A DNA stretch of 5,201 nucleotides, taken from JBQLZQ01 sp052168355. Lineage in GTDB: Bacteria; Pseudomonadota; Alphaproteobacteria; DSM-16000; Inquilinaceae. Both the position numbers and the translations under genes were made by a program. The stretch is from assembly GCA_052168355.1 (NCBI GenBank), contig JBQLZQ010000011.1, positions 1-5,201 on the forward strand, given 5' to 3'. The notes under the pieces were generated by a model that saw only the letters and a list, made by a program, of their open reading frames with translations, searched no databases and was not told the origin of the DNA. Every line of letters starts with the position of its first letter. The stretch's first letter is position 1. Shown one piece after another: positions 1-5,201 of the stretch.

Positions 1-42
1 ATCTGGAGGTCCATCAATCACACATCAGCCCAATTTTGAATC

Positions 43-58
43 CTGAATGTCGATTCAG
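43..58 (-). terminator. small hairpin just after phnM (possible weak terminator)
   Basis: CTGAAT and ATTCAG form a perfect 6-bp stem around a 4-base loop, starting two bases beyond the phnM stop codon. In the phnM direction the sequence after the stem is mixed AT-rich (GATTCAAAATTGGG) with no uridine run, so it is not a classical intrinsic terminator. It may protect the 3' end or have no role. The remaining bases, 1-42, hold no gene I can support. Confidence 0.25.
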
Positions 59-59
59 C

Positions 60-1205
60 CTAGGACAAGCCGTACACCGGGGTCCCCCCGGCGACGACGG
101 CGGTGATGTGCGGCAGCGATGGATCGGCATCGTCGACGACGACGATGTCGGCCCGCCTGCCGGGCTCCAGCACGCCGCGATCGGCAAGACCGGCGACATC
201 GGCCGCGTTGCGCGACACCAGGGCCCAGGCGTCGGGCAGGGCCATGACCTTGTCGCGAACCAGCGCGAACGCAGCGTGGAGCGGCGCCGGATAGAAATAA
301 TCCGAGGCCAGGACGGTGCACAGCCCGTCGCGGATCGCGTCGGTGGCGTCCAGCGCCCCGGTGTGACTGCCGCCACGGATGACGTTGGGCGCGCCGAGCA
401 CCACATGCTCGCCCGCGTCGCGCGCCGCCCGCGCGGTTTCCAGGGTCAAGGGAAACTCCGACGCAATGGCACCCCGGTCGCGGAACGCGGCGCGTTCGGT
501 GGGACATCTCTCGTCGTGGGCCAGGAGTATGACGCCGGCCGCCCCGGCATCCGCCGCCATGGCGTCGATCGCCGCCGGCGTCTCGTGCCGCCGGGCCCAC
601 ACCCGCTCCACCAACGTCCGGTATTCGTCCGGGGTCACGCCGGACCGGGCCGCCATCGTGTCCAACTTCCGCGCGATGGCCCGTTGTTGAACGGTACCCG
701 TGGTGTGGTCGTTGAAGGCCAGGATCGACCCCGTCTCCCGGCGAAGCCAGTCGAGGATTTCCGCCCGCGCGTCGAGCGCGAACGTCTCCCACCGGACGTG
801 CAGACGGGTATCGCAGCGCAGGCGCGGGCGAATCGCCCGCAGCGCCGACACGAACACCCGTGCGTTGTCGACGCTGCGAAGCCCCGGTTCCCACGACACG
901 CTCAGCCCGTGAAACGCCGTCGTCACCCCGTGCGCGATCAATTCGCGGTCGGTGGCGGCGAGAGCCAGGGCCACGTCGAACCCGACGCGCGGCCGGGGCA
1001 TGACGTTGCGCTCGAACGCGTCGCCATGGACATCGACGATACCGGGCAGCACCAGGGCGCCGCGCGCGTCCAGGACCGCGGCCCCGGACGGCCGGTCCGG
1101 GACGATCCTTCCGCCGAAAACATGGATCGACCCTGGCTCCAGCCCGTCGGGTGTCAATATCCGGCCACCGACGATCGACAGCGGCCGGTCGGGAACATCG
1201 CGCAT
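60..1205 (-). CDS. phnM: PhnM-type amidohydrolase (alpha-D-ribose 1-methylphosphonate 5-triphosphate diphosphatase)
   Basis: The 381-residue product is a metal-dependent amidohydrolase of the PhnM group. In the C-P lyase pathway PhnM removes pyrophosphate from ribose 1-methylphosphonate 5-triphosphate in the cytoplasm. Visible hallmarks are an N-terminal beta-sandwich opening (IVGGRILTPDG, residues 11-21), the first metal motif PGIVDVHGDAFER (54-66), LHVRWE (135-140), FNDHTTG (164-170), LAHDE (228-232), the highly diagnostic LGAPNVIRGGSHTG (270-283), ASDYFYP (300-306), and a C-terminal GVLEPGRRADIVVVD segment typical of the superfamily. Length matches the family (E. coli PhnM is about 378 residues). 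The ATG is supported by GAAGGA seven bases upstream. Compared with the E. coli protein as I recall it, HGDAFER replaces HTDNLDK and LAHDE replaces ASHDD, placing this in a divergent branch. It is transcribed away from phnD. Family assignment is strong; the exact substrate is inferred. Confidence 0.93.
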   Translation of the reverse strand: MRDVPDRPLSIVGGRILTPDGLEPGSIHVFGGRIVPDRPSGAAVLDARGALVLPGIVDVHGDAFERNVMPRPRVGFDVALALAATDRELIAHGVTTAFHGLSVSWEPGLRSVDNARVFVSALRAIRPRLRCDTRLHVRWETFALDARAEILDWLRRETGSILAFNDHTTGTVQQRAIARKLDTMAARSGVTPDEYRTLVERVWARRHETPAAIDAMAADAGAAGVILLAHDERCPTERAAFRDRGAIASEFPLTLETARAARDAGEHVVLGAPNVIRGGSHTGALDATDAIRDGLCTVLASDYFYPAPLHAAFALVRDKVMALPDAWALVSRNAADVAGLADRGVLEPGRRADIVVVDDADPSLPHITAVVAGGTPVYGLS

Positions 1206-1212
1206 TCATCGG

Positions 1213-1218
1213 TCCTTC
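1213..1218 (-). promoter_or_regulatory. ribosome binding site of phnM
   Basis: On the minus strand GAAGGA lies seven bases before the ATG at 1205-1203. This is good Shine-Dalgarno spacing and decides the start: another ATG at 1209-1207 is in a different frame and too close to the site. Confidence 0.7.
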
Positions 1219-1286
1219 ACGTAACGGACATCCAGGAGTCACGGGCCAGGCGTAGAGCTTGACCTCGAGCGAACCCCCTACCCTAT

Positions 1287-1291
1287 AGGAG
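1287..1291 (+). promoter_or_regulatory. ribosome binding site of phnD
   Basis: AGGAG lies nine bases before the phnD ATG at 1301. A closer ATG at 1294 is immediately followed by TGA and sits only two bases from the site, so it is not the gene start. Confidence 0.75.
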
Positions 1292-1300
1292 CTATGTGAC

Positions 1301-2152
1301 ATGTTTCGGACACTGATTGCCCTGGGTGCCGTGATCGTGGCCGGATCGGCCTTGGCCGAGGAGCTGACATTCGCGGTTACCGATGTGGAAGGCCTGGAAG
1401 CGCTGCACCAGGAATTCGGCGCCTTCGAGGAAGCCCTGGAGGCGTCCACCGGGCTCGATATCGCGCTGTTCCCCGTCAGTTCCCGCACGGCGGCGGTCGA
1501 GGCGATGAACAGCGAGCAGGTCGATTTCGTCCTCACCGGACCGGCCGAATATGTGGTGATCAAGGAGCTTGCCGACCCGCGCATCGTCGTCGCCTGGCAG
1601 CGGCCCGACTATTTCGCCCAGATCGTCACCCTGGCCGACGGGCCGATCCGGGAGGTGGCGGACCTGGAAGGGCAGAAGGTCTCCTTCGGGTCGGTCGGCT
1701 CGACATCCCAGCATCTGGGACCGGCCCAGGCGCTGGCGGACCTGGGTCTGGACTACGGCACCGACTACGAGGCCAGCATCATCTCCCGCAATGTCGCCGT
1801 CGAGGCGCTGATCCGCGGCGATCTGGCCGGCGTCGGCATGAATTTCAGCCATCTGCAGGGCGTCCGCGAGGCCTTTCCCGACCATGCGTTCACCGTCATC
1901 GCGCGCGGCCGCGACCTGCCGAACGACATTCTGGTGGCCCGCAACGGCGTCGATGACGCGGTGTTCGCCAAGGTCCGCGACGCTTTCCTGAACGACGGCG
2001 ACACCCTGATGCAAAGCGTTCTCCAGGGCGACGACAACCAGAAATACAAGGGCGGCTTTTTCCTGACCGACATCGACGATTCCGATTACGATTATGTCCG
2101 GGACATGTACCGGACGATCGGCGTCGACACGGTCACGGCCTTTGTCGAATAG
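1301..2152 (+). CDS. phnD: PhnD-type phosphonate ABC transporter periplasmic substrate-binding protein
   Basis: This 283-residue protein captures the ligand in the periplasm and delivers it to the PhnE permease. It begins with a Sec signal peptide: MFRT, then a hydrophobic stretch at about residues 5-16, with likely cleavage after SALA (residue 19) before EE. The mature part has the two-lobe layout of the phosphate/phosphonate/phosphite-binding family (Pfam Phosphonate-bd). Family features are the opening strand LTFAVTDVE (22-30), VDFVLTGPAEY (74-84), VSFGSVGSTSQHLGP (127-141) and DILVARNGV (209-217). The Ser-Thr-Ser at 134-136 matches the STS that binds the phosphonate oxygens in E. coli PhnD. 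Length is somewhat below E. coli PhnD. It is the first gene of phnDCE. Family members bind phosphonates, phosphite or hypophosphite. The adjacent phnM favours a phosphonate, but ligand identity cannot be read from the sequence. Confidence 0.92.
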   Translation: MFRTLIALGAVIVAGSALAEELTFAVTDVEGLEALHQEFGAFEEALEASTGLDIALFPVSSRTAAVEAMNSEQVDFVLTGPAEYVVIKELADPRIVVAWQRPDYFAQIVTLADGPIREVADLEGQKVSFGSVGSTSQHLGPAQALADLGLDYGTDYEASIISRNVAVEALIRGDLAGVGMNFSHLQGVREAFPDHAFTVIARGRDLPNDILVARNGVDDAVFAKVRDAFLNDGDTLMQSVLQGDDNQKYKGGFFLTDIDDSDYDYVRDMYRTIGVDTVTAFVE

Positions 2153-2182
2153 GCTGCAGACAAGCCGCCGGTTCGCCGCGGC

Positions 2183-2217
2183 GGAGCCGGCTCCACGGTC
2201 CGAGCCCCGGACCGTGG
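2183..2217 (+). promoter_or_regulatory. strong hairpin at the phnD-phnC junction
   Basis: Bases 2193-2202 (CCACGGTCCG) and 2208-2217 (CGGACCGTGG) form a perfect 10-bp stem around the 5-base loop AGCCC. It is directly preceded by the 12-base palindrome GGAGCCGGCTCC at 2183-2194. There is no U-run after it, so it is not a simple intrinsic terminator. It sits 40 bases after the phnD stop, where hairpins in binding-protein operons often stabilise the upstream message. It also includes the GTG at 2214 proposed as the phnC start. The structure is seen directly; its role is inferred. Confidence 0.55.
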
Positions 2218-2957
2218 CGCTGGACGCCAGGGGCGTGTCCAAGACCTACGGCGCCGGTCCGCCGGTGCTCAGGGGGATCGATCTGCGCATCGTGTCGGGC
2301 GAGCGGGTTGCCCTGATCGGGTCCAACGGGGCGGGCAAATCCACCTTGCTGCGGGCCATCATCGGCCTGACGCCCATGAGCGACGGGCAGATGACGACCC
2401 TGGGCGAAACCTTCCGGGGATCGCCATCCGCCGTCCAGCGCGCCAGGCTGCGCCGCCGTACCGGGTTCGTGTTCCAGCGCCATGGCCTGGTGCAGCGGTT
2501 GACCGTTCTGTCAAACGTGGCGCACGGGCTGTTCGGCGAACCGGGAAGCTGGCGCGGCTGGAACCAGGCCCTGGCGCCCCGGTCATGGCGGGACCGGGCG
2601 ATGGCGGCGCTCGACGATGTCGGCCTGGCGGACAAGTGCGGGTCCCGCGCCGACCGCCTGTCCGGGGGGCAGTCCCAGCGGGTGGCCATCGCCCGGGCGC
2701 TGGTCCGGGGTCCGTCGTTGATCATCGCCGACGAACCGGCGGCCAGCCTCGATCCGGCGGCGGGAACCGACATGATGACCCTGTTCGCCGATCTTGTCCG
2801 GGATCGGGCGATCACCTTGATCTTCACCTCCCACGACATGGATCACGCGGTCCGCTTTTCGGACCGCATCGTCGCACTGAAGCACGGACGGGTCCTGTTC
2901 GACAGGCCCAGCGCCGCCGTCCGGTCCGGAGACCTGGCCGGGGTGTTCGATGGCTAG
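2214..2957 (+). CDS. phnC: PhnC-type phosphonate ABC transporter ATP-binding protein
   Basis: The cytoplasmic ATPase of the importer; as a dimer it hydrolyses ATP to drive transport through PhnE. From the GTG used here it has 247 residues. All ABC motifs are intact: Walker A GSNGAGKST (36-44), Q-loop in FVFQRHGLV (Gln88), signature LSGGQSQR (149-156), Walker B LIIADEP (169-175), D-loop SLD (178-180) and H-loop TSHD (His207). The FQRHGLVQRLTVLSNVAHG stretch matches the PhnC family (E. coli-like FQxxNLVxRLxVLxNV). The start is uncertain. The frame is open back into phnD (ATG at 2094, TTG at 2142), but no candidate has a clear Shine-Dalgarno. GTG 2214 puts the first beta strand (ALDARGVSKTYG) where the family begins, and avoids a non-conserved basic extension. 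It lies inside a hairpin. The 3' end overlaps phnE by 8 bases, implying translational coupling. Confidence 0.9.
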   Translation: MALDARGVSKTYGAGPPVLRGIDLRIVSGERVALIGSNGAGKSTLLRAIIGLTPMSDGQMTTLGETFRGSPSAVQRARLRRRTGFVFQRHGLVQRLTVLSNVAHGLFGEPGSWRGWNQALAPRSWRDRAMAALDDVGLADKCGSRADRLSGGQSQRVAIARALVRGPSLIIADEPAASLDPAAGTDMMTLFADLVRDRAITLIFTSHDMDHAVRFSDRIVALKHGRVLFDRPSAAVRSGDLAGVFDG

Positions 2958-3765
2958 CGATCCGAATCAGACCACCCGGCCGGCGATGATGCCCCGCGCC
3001 AACCGCCTGTCGCCGGCCGCTTTCACCCTGGTCGTCGCCGGCGCGGCGGTGTTCATCGTCTCGGCCGCCGACGTGGCGCCGTCCCTTTCCCGCTTGGCCG
3101 ACGGCGTGCCGCGCATCGGCAATCTGATCGACCGGATGACGCCGCCGAACCTGGAACCGGCGTTTCTGTCGCGGATCGGGCTGCGCCTGATCGAGACGTT
3201 TCAGATCGCCCTGGTCGGAACCGTGTTCGGCATCCTGCTCAGCCTGCCCATCGCCTGGCTCAGCGCGCGCCGCCTGTCGCCCATCGGCCCGGTCCGCTTC
3301 CTGTTCAAGGCCCTGGTTTCCCTGTTCCGCACGGTGCCGGACCTGGTTTGGGCACTGATCTTCGTATCGGCCGTGGGGCTCGGCGCGATGGCCGGCACGC
3401 TGACCGTCATCGTCGACACCATCGGGTTCTGCGGCCGCTTCTTCGCCGAGGGCATGGAAGACGCGGATCGGGAACCGCAGGAGGCGCTGTCGGCCATCGG
3501 GGCCAACCGGTTTTCGATCCTGTGCGGCGGCGTGCTGCCCGACATTCTGCCGTCGATGATCAACACCGCCCTGTTCGCGCTGGAAAAGGCCGTGCGGTCG
3601 TCGGTCGTCCTTGGCCTGGTCGGCGCCGGCGGCATCGGCCAGGAACTCAAGGTCGCGTTCGACCTGTTTCAGTATCACAACGCTTCGACCATCATTCTTG
3701 CGATCTTCGGGCTGGTCCTGATCATGGAGACCGTGTCCGACCGTCTGCGAACCCGGCTGGAATAG
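2950..3765 (+). CDS. phnE: PhnE-type phosphonate ABC transporter permease
   Basis: This 271-residue inner-membrane protein forms the translocation channel of PhnDCE. It is a BPD_transp_1 permease. Hydrophobic segments are visible at about residues 24-40, 83-104, 131-155, 200-225 (mixed) and 247-262. The EAA loop that docks on PhnC reads EALSAIGANR from Glu178 with Gly184, ending at Leu-Pro 196-197. FRTVPDLVWALIF (126-138) and GLVGAGGIGQEL (222-233) are typical of PhnE proteins. The N-terminus is hydrophilic (MASDPNQTTRP). The ATG overlaps the end of phnC by 8 bases, with a GGGG at 2940-2943 as a modest ribosome binding site. Only one permease gene is present, so a homodimer is expected, as in E. 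coli; many alphaproteobacterial operons carry two phnE genes. The stop codon lies in a weak 5-bp hairpin (3754-3768). Confidence 0.93.
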   Translation: MASDPNQTTRPAMMPRANRLSPAAFTLVVAGAAVFIVSAADVAPSLSRLADGVPRIGNLIDRMTPPNLEPAFLSRIGLRLIETFQIALVGTVFGILLSLPIAWLSARRLSPIGPVRFLFKALVSLFRTVPDLVWALIFVSAVGLGAMAGTLTVIVDTIGFCGRFFAEGMEDADREPQEALSAIGANRFSILCGGVLPDILPSMINTALFALEKAVRSSVVLGLVGAGGIGQELKVAFDLFQYHNASTIILAIFGLVLIMETVSDRLRTRLE

Positions 3766-3791
3766 CCGCCGGCGTCCCTCGGCCACCGATA

Positions 3792-3839
3792 GTGCAGTGC
3801 ACAAAATCCCTTGACTTCCAGGGCTTATGGGTGCATTTA
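3792..3839 (+). promoter_or_regulatory. candidate promoter of rhlE with upstream dyad
   Basis: CTTGACT at 3810-3816 is a good alphaproteobacterial -35 element. The -10 side is poor: CATTTA at 3834-3839 gives a 17-base spacer but a weak match to TATAAT. Eight bases upstream of TTGACT lies the odd palindrome GTGCA-G-TGCAC (3792-3802), a possible operator half. If the promoter is real, the helicase message has a leader of roughly 175 bases. Confidence 0.3.
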
Positions 3840-3940
3840 CAGGTTCCGATCGCTCGGGATCGCGCGTCGTGCCCCTTGCCGGGGTGCTTCATTCCGGGCC
3901 ATATCTCCCAGAAATCCGTCAGTTCCAGATGCGCGTGGAC

Positions 3941-4000
3941 ACCGGCGAAACGCCAGGTTTGTTTGCGCGTGCCCGCATGGCGGGACGCACCATCCTGGCG
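3941..4000 (+). promoter_or_regulatory. structured, possibly switching leader element upstream of rhlE
   Basis: Three pairings are visible. An inner hairpin has stem CCCGC/GCGGG (3972-3976 with 3980-3984, loop ATG), extended by GCGT/ACGC (3967-3970 with 3985-3988) with one bulged G. An outer 7-bp stem pairs CGCCAGG (3951-3957) with CCTGGCG (3994-4000). A competing upstream hairpin pairs GGCG (3944-3947) with CGCC (3951-3954), extended by ACC/GGT with a bulged A. The last two share bases 3951-3957, so they exclude each other. The outer stem ends one base before the GGAAGGA site. Structure is seen; regulation is inference, and GC-rich DNA yields some such pairings by chance. Confidence 0.35.
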
Positions 4001-4001
4001 C

Positions 4002-4008
4002 GGAAGGA
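4002..4008 (+). promoter_or_regulatory. ribosome binding site of rhlE
   Basis: GGAAGGA lies eleven bases before GTG 4020, slightly longer than ideal. It supports the GTG start, since no in-frame ATG exists near the beginning of the conserved helicase sequence. Confidence 0.6.
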
Positions 4009-4019
4009 ATGTTCTTAAC

Positions 4020-5201
4020 GTGACCGAACCCACTTTTGCCGCGCTCGGCGTCGCCGAGCCGCTGTTGCGAGCCCTTGCGGCCGCATCGTATACCACTCCC
4101 ACTCCCATTCAGGCGCAGGCCATCCCGCTGCTGCTGAATAAGCGCGACCTTCTGGGCATCGCCCAGACCGGCACCGGAAAGACGGCTGCCTTTACCATTC
4201 CCATCCTGCAGCATCTGTCGCAGGACCGGACACCGGCGGGCCCCCGCCAGGCGCGGGCCCTGATCCTGGCCCCGACGCGCGAGCTGGCGGTCCAGATCGG
4301 CGATGCCGTGAAGACCTACGGACGGCATCTGTCGATGCGCCATACCGTGGTCGTCGGCGGCGTCGGCCAGAACCCTCAGGTGCGCGCCCTGTCGCGCGGC
4401 GTCGACATCCTGGTGGCCACCCCCGGCCGCCTGCTCGATCTCGTCAATCAGCGGCATTTCCGCCTGGACGGCACCGGGATCCTGGTGCTGGACGAAGCCG
4501 ACCGGATGCTCGACATGGGCTTTATCCGCGACGTCCGCAAGATCGTCGCCGCCATGCCCGCCAAGCGCCAGTCGCTTCTGTTCTCGGCCACCATGCCCAA
4601 GGACGTGGAACTGCTGGCCCGCGACATGCTGAACAACCCCGAGCGGGTGGAGGTGACCCCGCAGGTGGTGACCGTCGACAAGATCGACCAGCGGGTCTTC
4701 CATGTCGACGCGGCCGCCAAGCGGACCCTGCTGACCAACCTTCTGGCCGCGCCGGAACTGGCGCGGGTCATCGTCTTTACCCGCACCAAGCATGGCGCCA
4801 ACCGGGTCGCCGAACAGCTCGACCGGGCCGGCATCTCGGCCGACGCCATCCACGGCAACAAGTCGCAAGGGGCGCGTCAGCGGGCGCTGGACAATTTCCG
4901 CAGCGGCCGGGCGCGGGTGCTGGTGGCCACCGACATCGCGGCGCGCGGCATCGACGTGCCGGACATCACCCATGTGGTGAATTTCGAGCTGCCCAACCTG
5001 CCGGAAAGCTATGTCCACCGCATCGGCCGGACGGCCAGGGCCGGCGCCGCCGGCATCGCCCTGTCGTTCTGCGACGCCAGCGAGCGCGGCTATCTGCGCG
5101 ATATCGAGCGGCTGACCAAGCGCCGCATGACCGTCGTCGGCGACCCGCCGCGCGGCGCCGACCTGCCGCCGCCGGCCAATGGCGGTGGACGCCGGTCGAA
5201 C
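4020..5201 (+). CDS. rhlE: DEAD-box ATP-dependent RNA helicase, RhlE type (3' end beyond window)
   Basis: An ATP-dependent RNA unwinding enzyme acting in the cytoplasm, typically in ribosome assembly, RNA decay and cold adaptation. The 394 visible residues cover both RecA-like domains. Lobe 1 has the Q motif (Phe6 and TTPTPIQ to Gln31), motif I AQTGTGKT (48-55), Ia PTRELA (85-90), GG (113-114), TPGR (134-137), DEAD (158-161) and SAT (189-191). Lobe 2 has IVFTRTKHGANRVAEQL (251-267), AIHGNKSQGARQRAL (276-290, an RhlE hallmark), VATDIAARGID (302-312) and HRIGRTAR (333-340). GTG 4020 is chosen because it gives the usual short N-terminus (TEPTFAALGV) and has GGAAGGA upstream. The frame is open to the last base and ends in a Gly/Pro/Arg-rich stretch, the start of the variable basic tail common in RhlE proteins. 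It is separated from phnE by a long spacer and probably transcribed independently. Confidence 0.93.
   Translation, partial: MTEPTFAALGVAEPLLRALAAASYTTPTPIQAQAIPLLLNKRDLLGIAQTGTGKTAAFTIPILQHLSQDRTPAGPRQARALILAPTRELAVQIGDAVKTYGRHLSMRHTVVVGGVGQNPQVRALSRGVDILVATPGRLLDLVNQRHFRLDGTGILVLDEADRMLDMGFIRDVRKIVAAMPAKRQSLLFSATMPKDVELLARDMLNNPERVEVTPQVVTVDKIDQRVFHVDAAAKRTLLTNLLAAPELARVIVFTRTKHGANRVAEQLDRAGISADAIHGNKSQGARQRALDNFRSGRARVLVATDIAARGIDVPDITHVVNFELPNLPESYVHRIGRTARAGAAGIALSFCDASERGYLRDIERLTKRRMTVVGDPPRGADLPPPANGGGRRSN

Larger units (their letters stand above)
1206..1300. promoter_or_regulatory. divergent phnM / phnD control region
   Basis: These 95 bases separate two divergently transcribed genes of the same pathway, so both promoters and any shared operator should lie here. 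A TTGACC at 1259-1264 resembles a -35 element for phnD, with the weak hexamer TATAGG at 1284-1289 (19-base spacer) as the only nearby -10. That pairing would start transcription around or after the ribosome binding site, so it is doubtful. I looked for a Pho box (two CTGTCAT-like 7-mers 11 bases apart). Only a lone TGTCAC half-site is seen on the minus strand near 1297-1302, which is not enough to call PhoB control. Confidence 0.45.
3766..4019 (+). other. intergenic region and probable 5' leader of rhlE
   Basis: These 254 bases separate phnE from the helicase gene. No U-tailed terminator for the phn operon is visible. The left third carries a dyad and a -35-like element (3792-3816). The right third carries nested and competing inverted repeats (3941-4000) and the helicase ribosome binding site (4002-4008). 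Small reading frames cross it on the plus strand (ATG at 3827 to TAA at 4016-4018, 63 codons), but their base composition at third positions is weaker in G/C than in the neighbouring genes and I recognise no product. It is most likely a transcribed leader. Confidence 0.45.

Noticed and set aside
12..14. Possible minus-strand ATG opening a frame to the left window edge
   Set aside because: Only four codons are visible and no ribosome binding site precedes it; nothing can be supported.
36..1262. 408-codon plus-strand open frame opposite phnM
   Set aside because: It is antisense to a gene with an unmistakable PhnM signature; the translation is Arg/Pro/Gly-rich, low in hydrophobic order and has no motif. 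Long shadow frames are expected in GC-rich DNA.
1294..1299. ATG-TGA minimal start-stop just before phnD
   Set aside because: Only two bases from the AGGAG site, too close for initiation; most likely coincidental.
55..1584. 509-codon minus-strand open frame spanning phnM and the start of phnD
   Set aside because: It crosses the divergent spacer and runs antisense to phnD, then out of frame through phnM; its latter part is a run of Arg/Gly/Ala typical of a shifted frame.
2094..2213. Extended N-terminus for phnC starting at ATG 2094 or TTG 2142
   Set aside because: It would overlap phnD by 59 or 11 bases, adds a basic segment not typical of PhnC, and neither codon has a Shine-Dalgarno. TTG 2142 is not fully excluded.
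1292..2242. 316-codon minus-strand open frame opposite phnD
   Set aside because: phnD has a signal peptide, family motifs and a ribosome binding site; the antisense product shows no recognisable domain.
3754..3768. Hairpin CGGCT-GGAAT-AGCCG over the phnE stop codon as an operon terminator
   Set aside because: Only five base pairs and no T-run follows, so it is not a credible intrinsic terminator.
2824..3804. 326-codon minus-strand open frame opposite phnE
   Set aside because: The product is rich in Asp, Gln, Arg and His with no hydrophobic core, the usual complement of a membrane-protein gene.
3837..5018. 393-codon minus-strand open frame opposite the helicase
   Set aside because: Antisense to a fully conserved DEAD-box core; no family resemblance in the translation.

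Overview
The window reads as chromosomal DNA of a GC-rich alphaproteobacterium, possibly Rhodospirillales-like. That placement is inference from the strong G/C bias at third codon positions and from the sequence character of the phosphonate proteins and the helicase; no rRNA or marker gene is present to settle it. Nearly all the sequence is coding. I saw no tRNA, rRNA, CRISPR array, insertion sequence or phage gene.

Left part (1-2957 and on to 3765): a phosphonate locus built around a short divergent spacer (1206-1300). Leftward runs a phnM-type amidohydrolase (60-1205, minus strand). Its group hydrolyses alpha-D-ribose 1-methylphosphonate 5-triphosphate, releasing pyrophosphate, in the C-P lyase pathway. 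Rightward runs a compact phosphonate ABC importer operon in the order phnD (periplasmic binding protein, 1301-2152), phnC (ATPase, about 2214-2957) and phnE (permease, 2950-3765). phnC and phnE overlap by 8 bases. phnD and phnC are separated by a short gap that holds a strong perfect hairpin covering the most plausible phnC start codon. The C-P lyase core (phnGHIJKL) is not in the window, so the complete pathway, if present, lies elsewhere.

Right part: a 254-base non-coding stretch (3766-4019) lies between phnE and the next gene. It holds a candidate -35 element preceded by a small dyad and, just before the helicase ribosome binding site, a cluster of mutually exclusive inverted repeats that could form a structured mRNA leader. 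From 4020 to the right edge runs a DEAD-box RNA helicase of the RhlE type. It starts at GTG and is cut by the window edge after the conserved core, at the start of a Gly/Pro/Arg-rich tail.

Functionally, the left half fits uptake of a phosphonate (or related reduced-phosphorus ester) by PhnDCE feeding catabolism that includes a PhnM-like hydrolase. The helicase is an unrelated housekeeping gene. I find no clearly new biological system. The most interesting items are the phnD/phnC junction hairpin, the structured helicase leader, and the divergent PhnM subtype paired directly with an importer.
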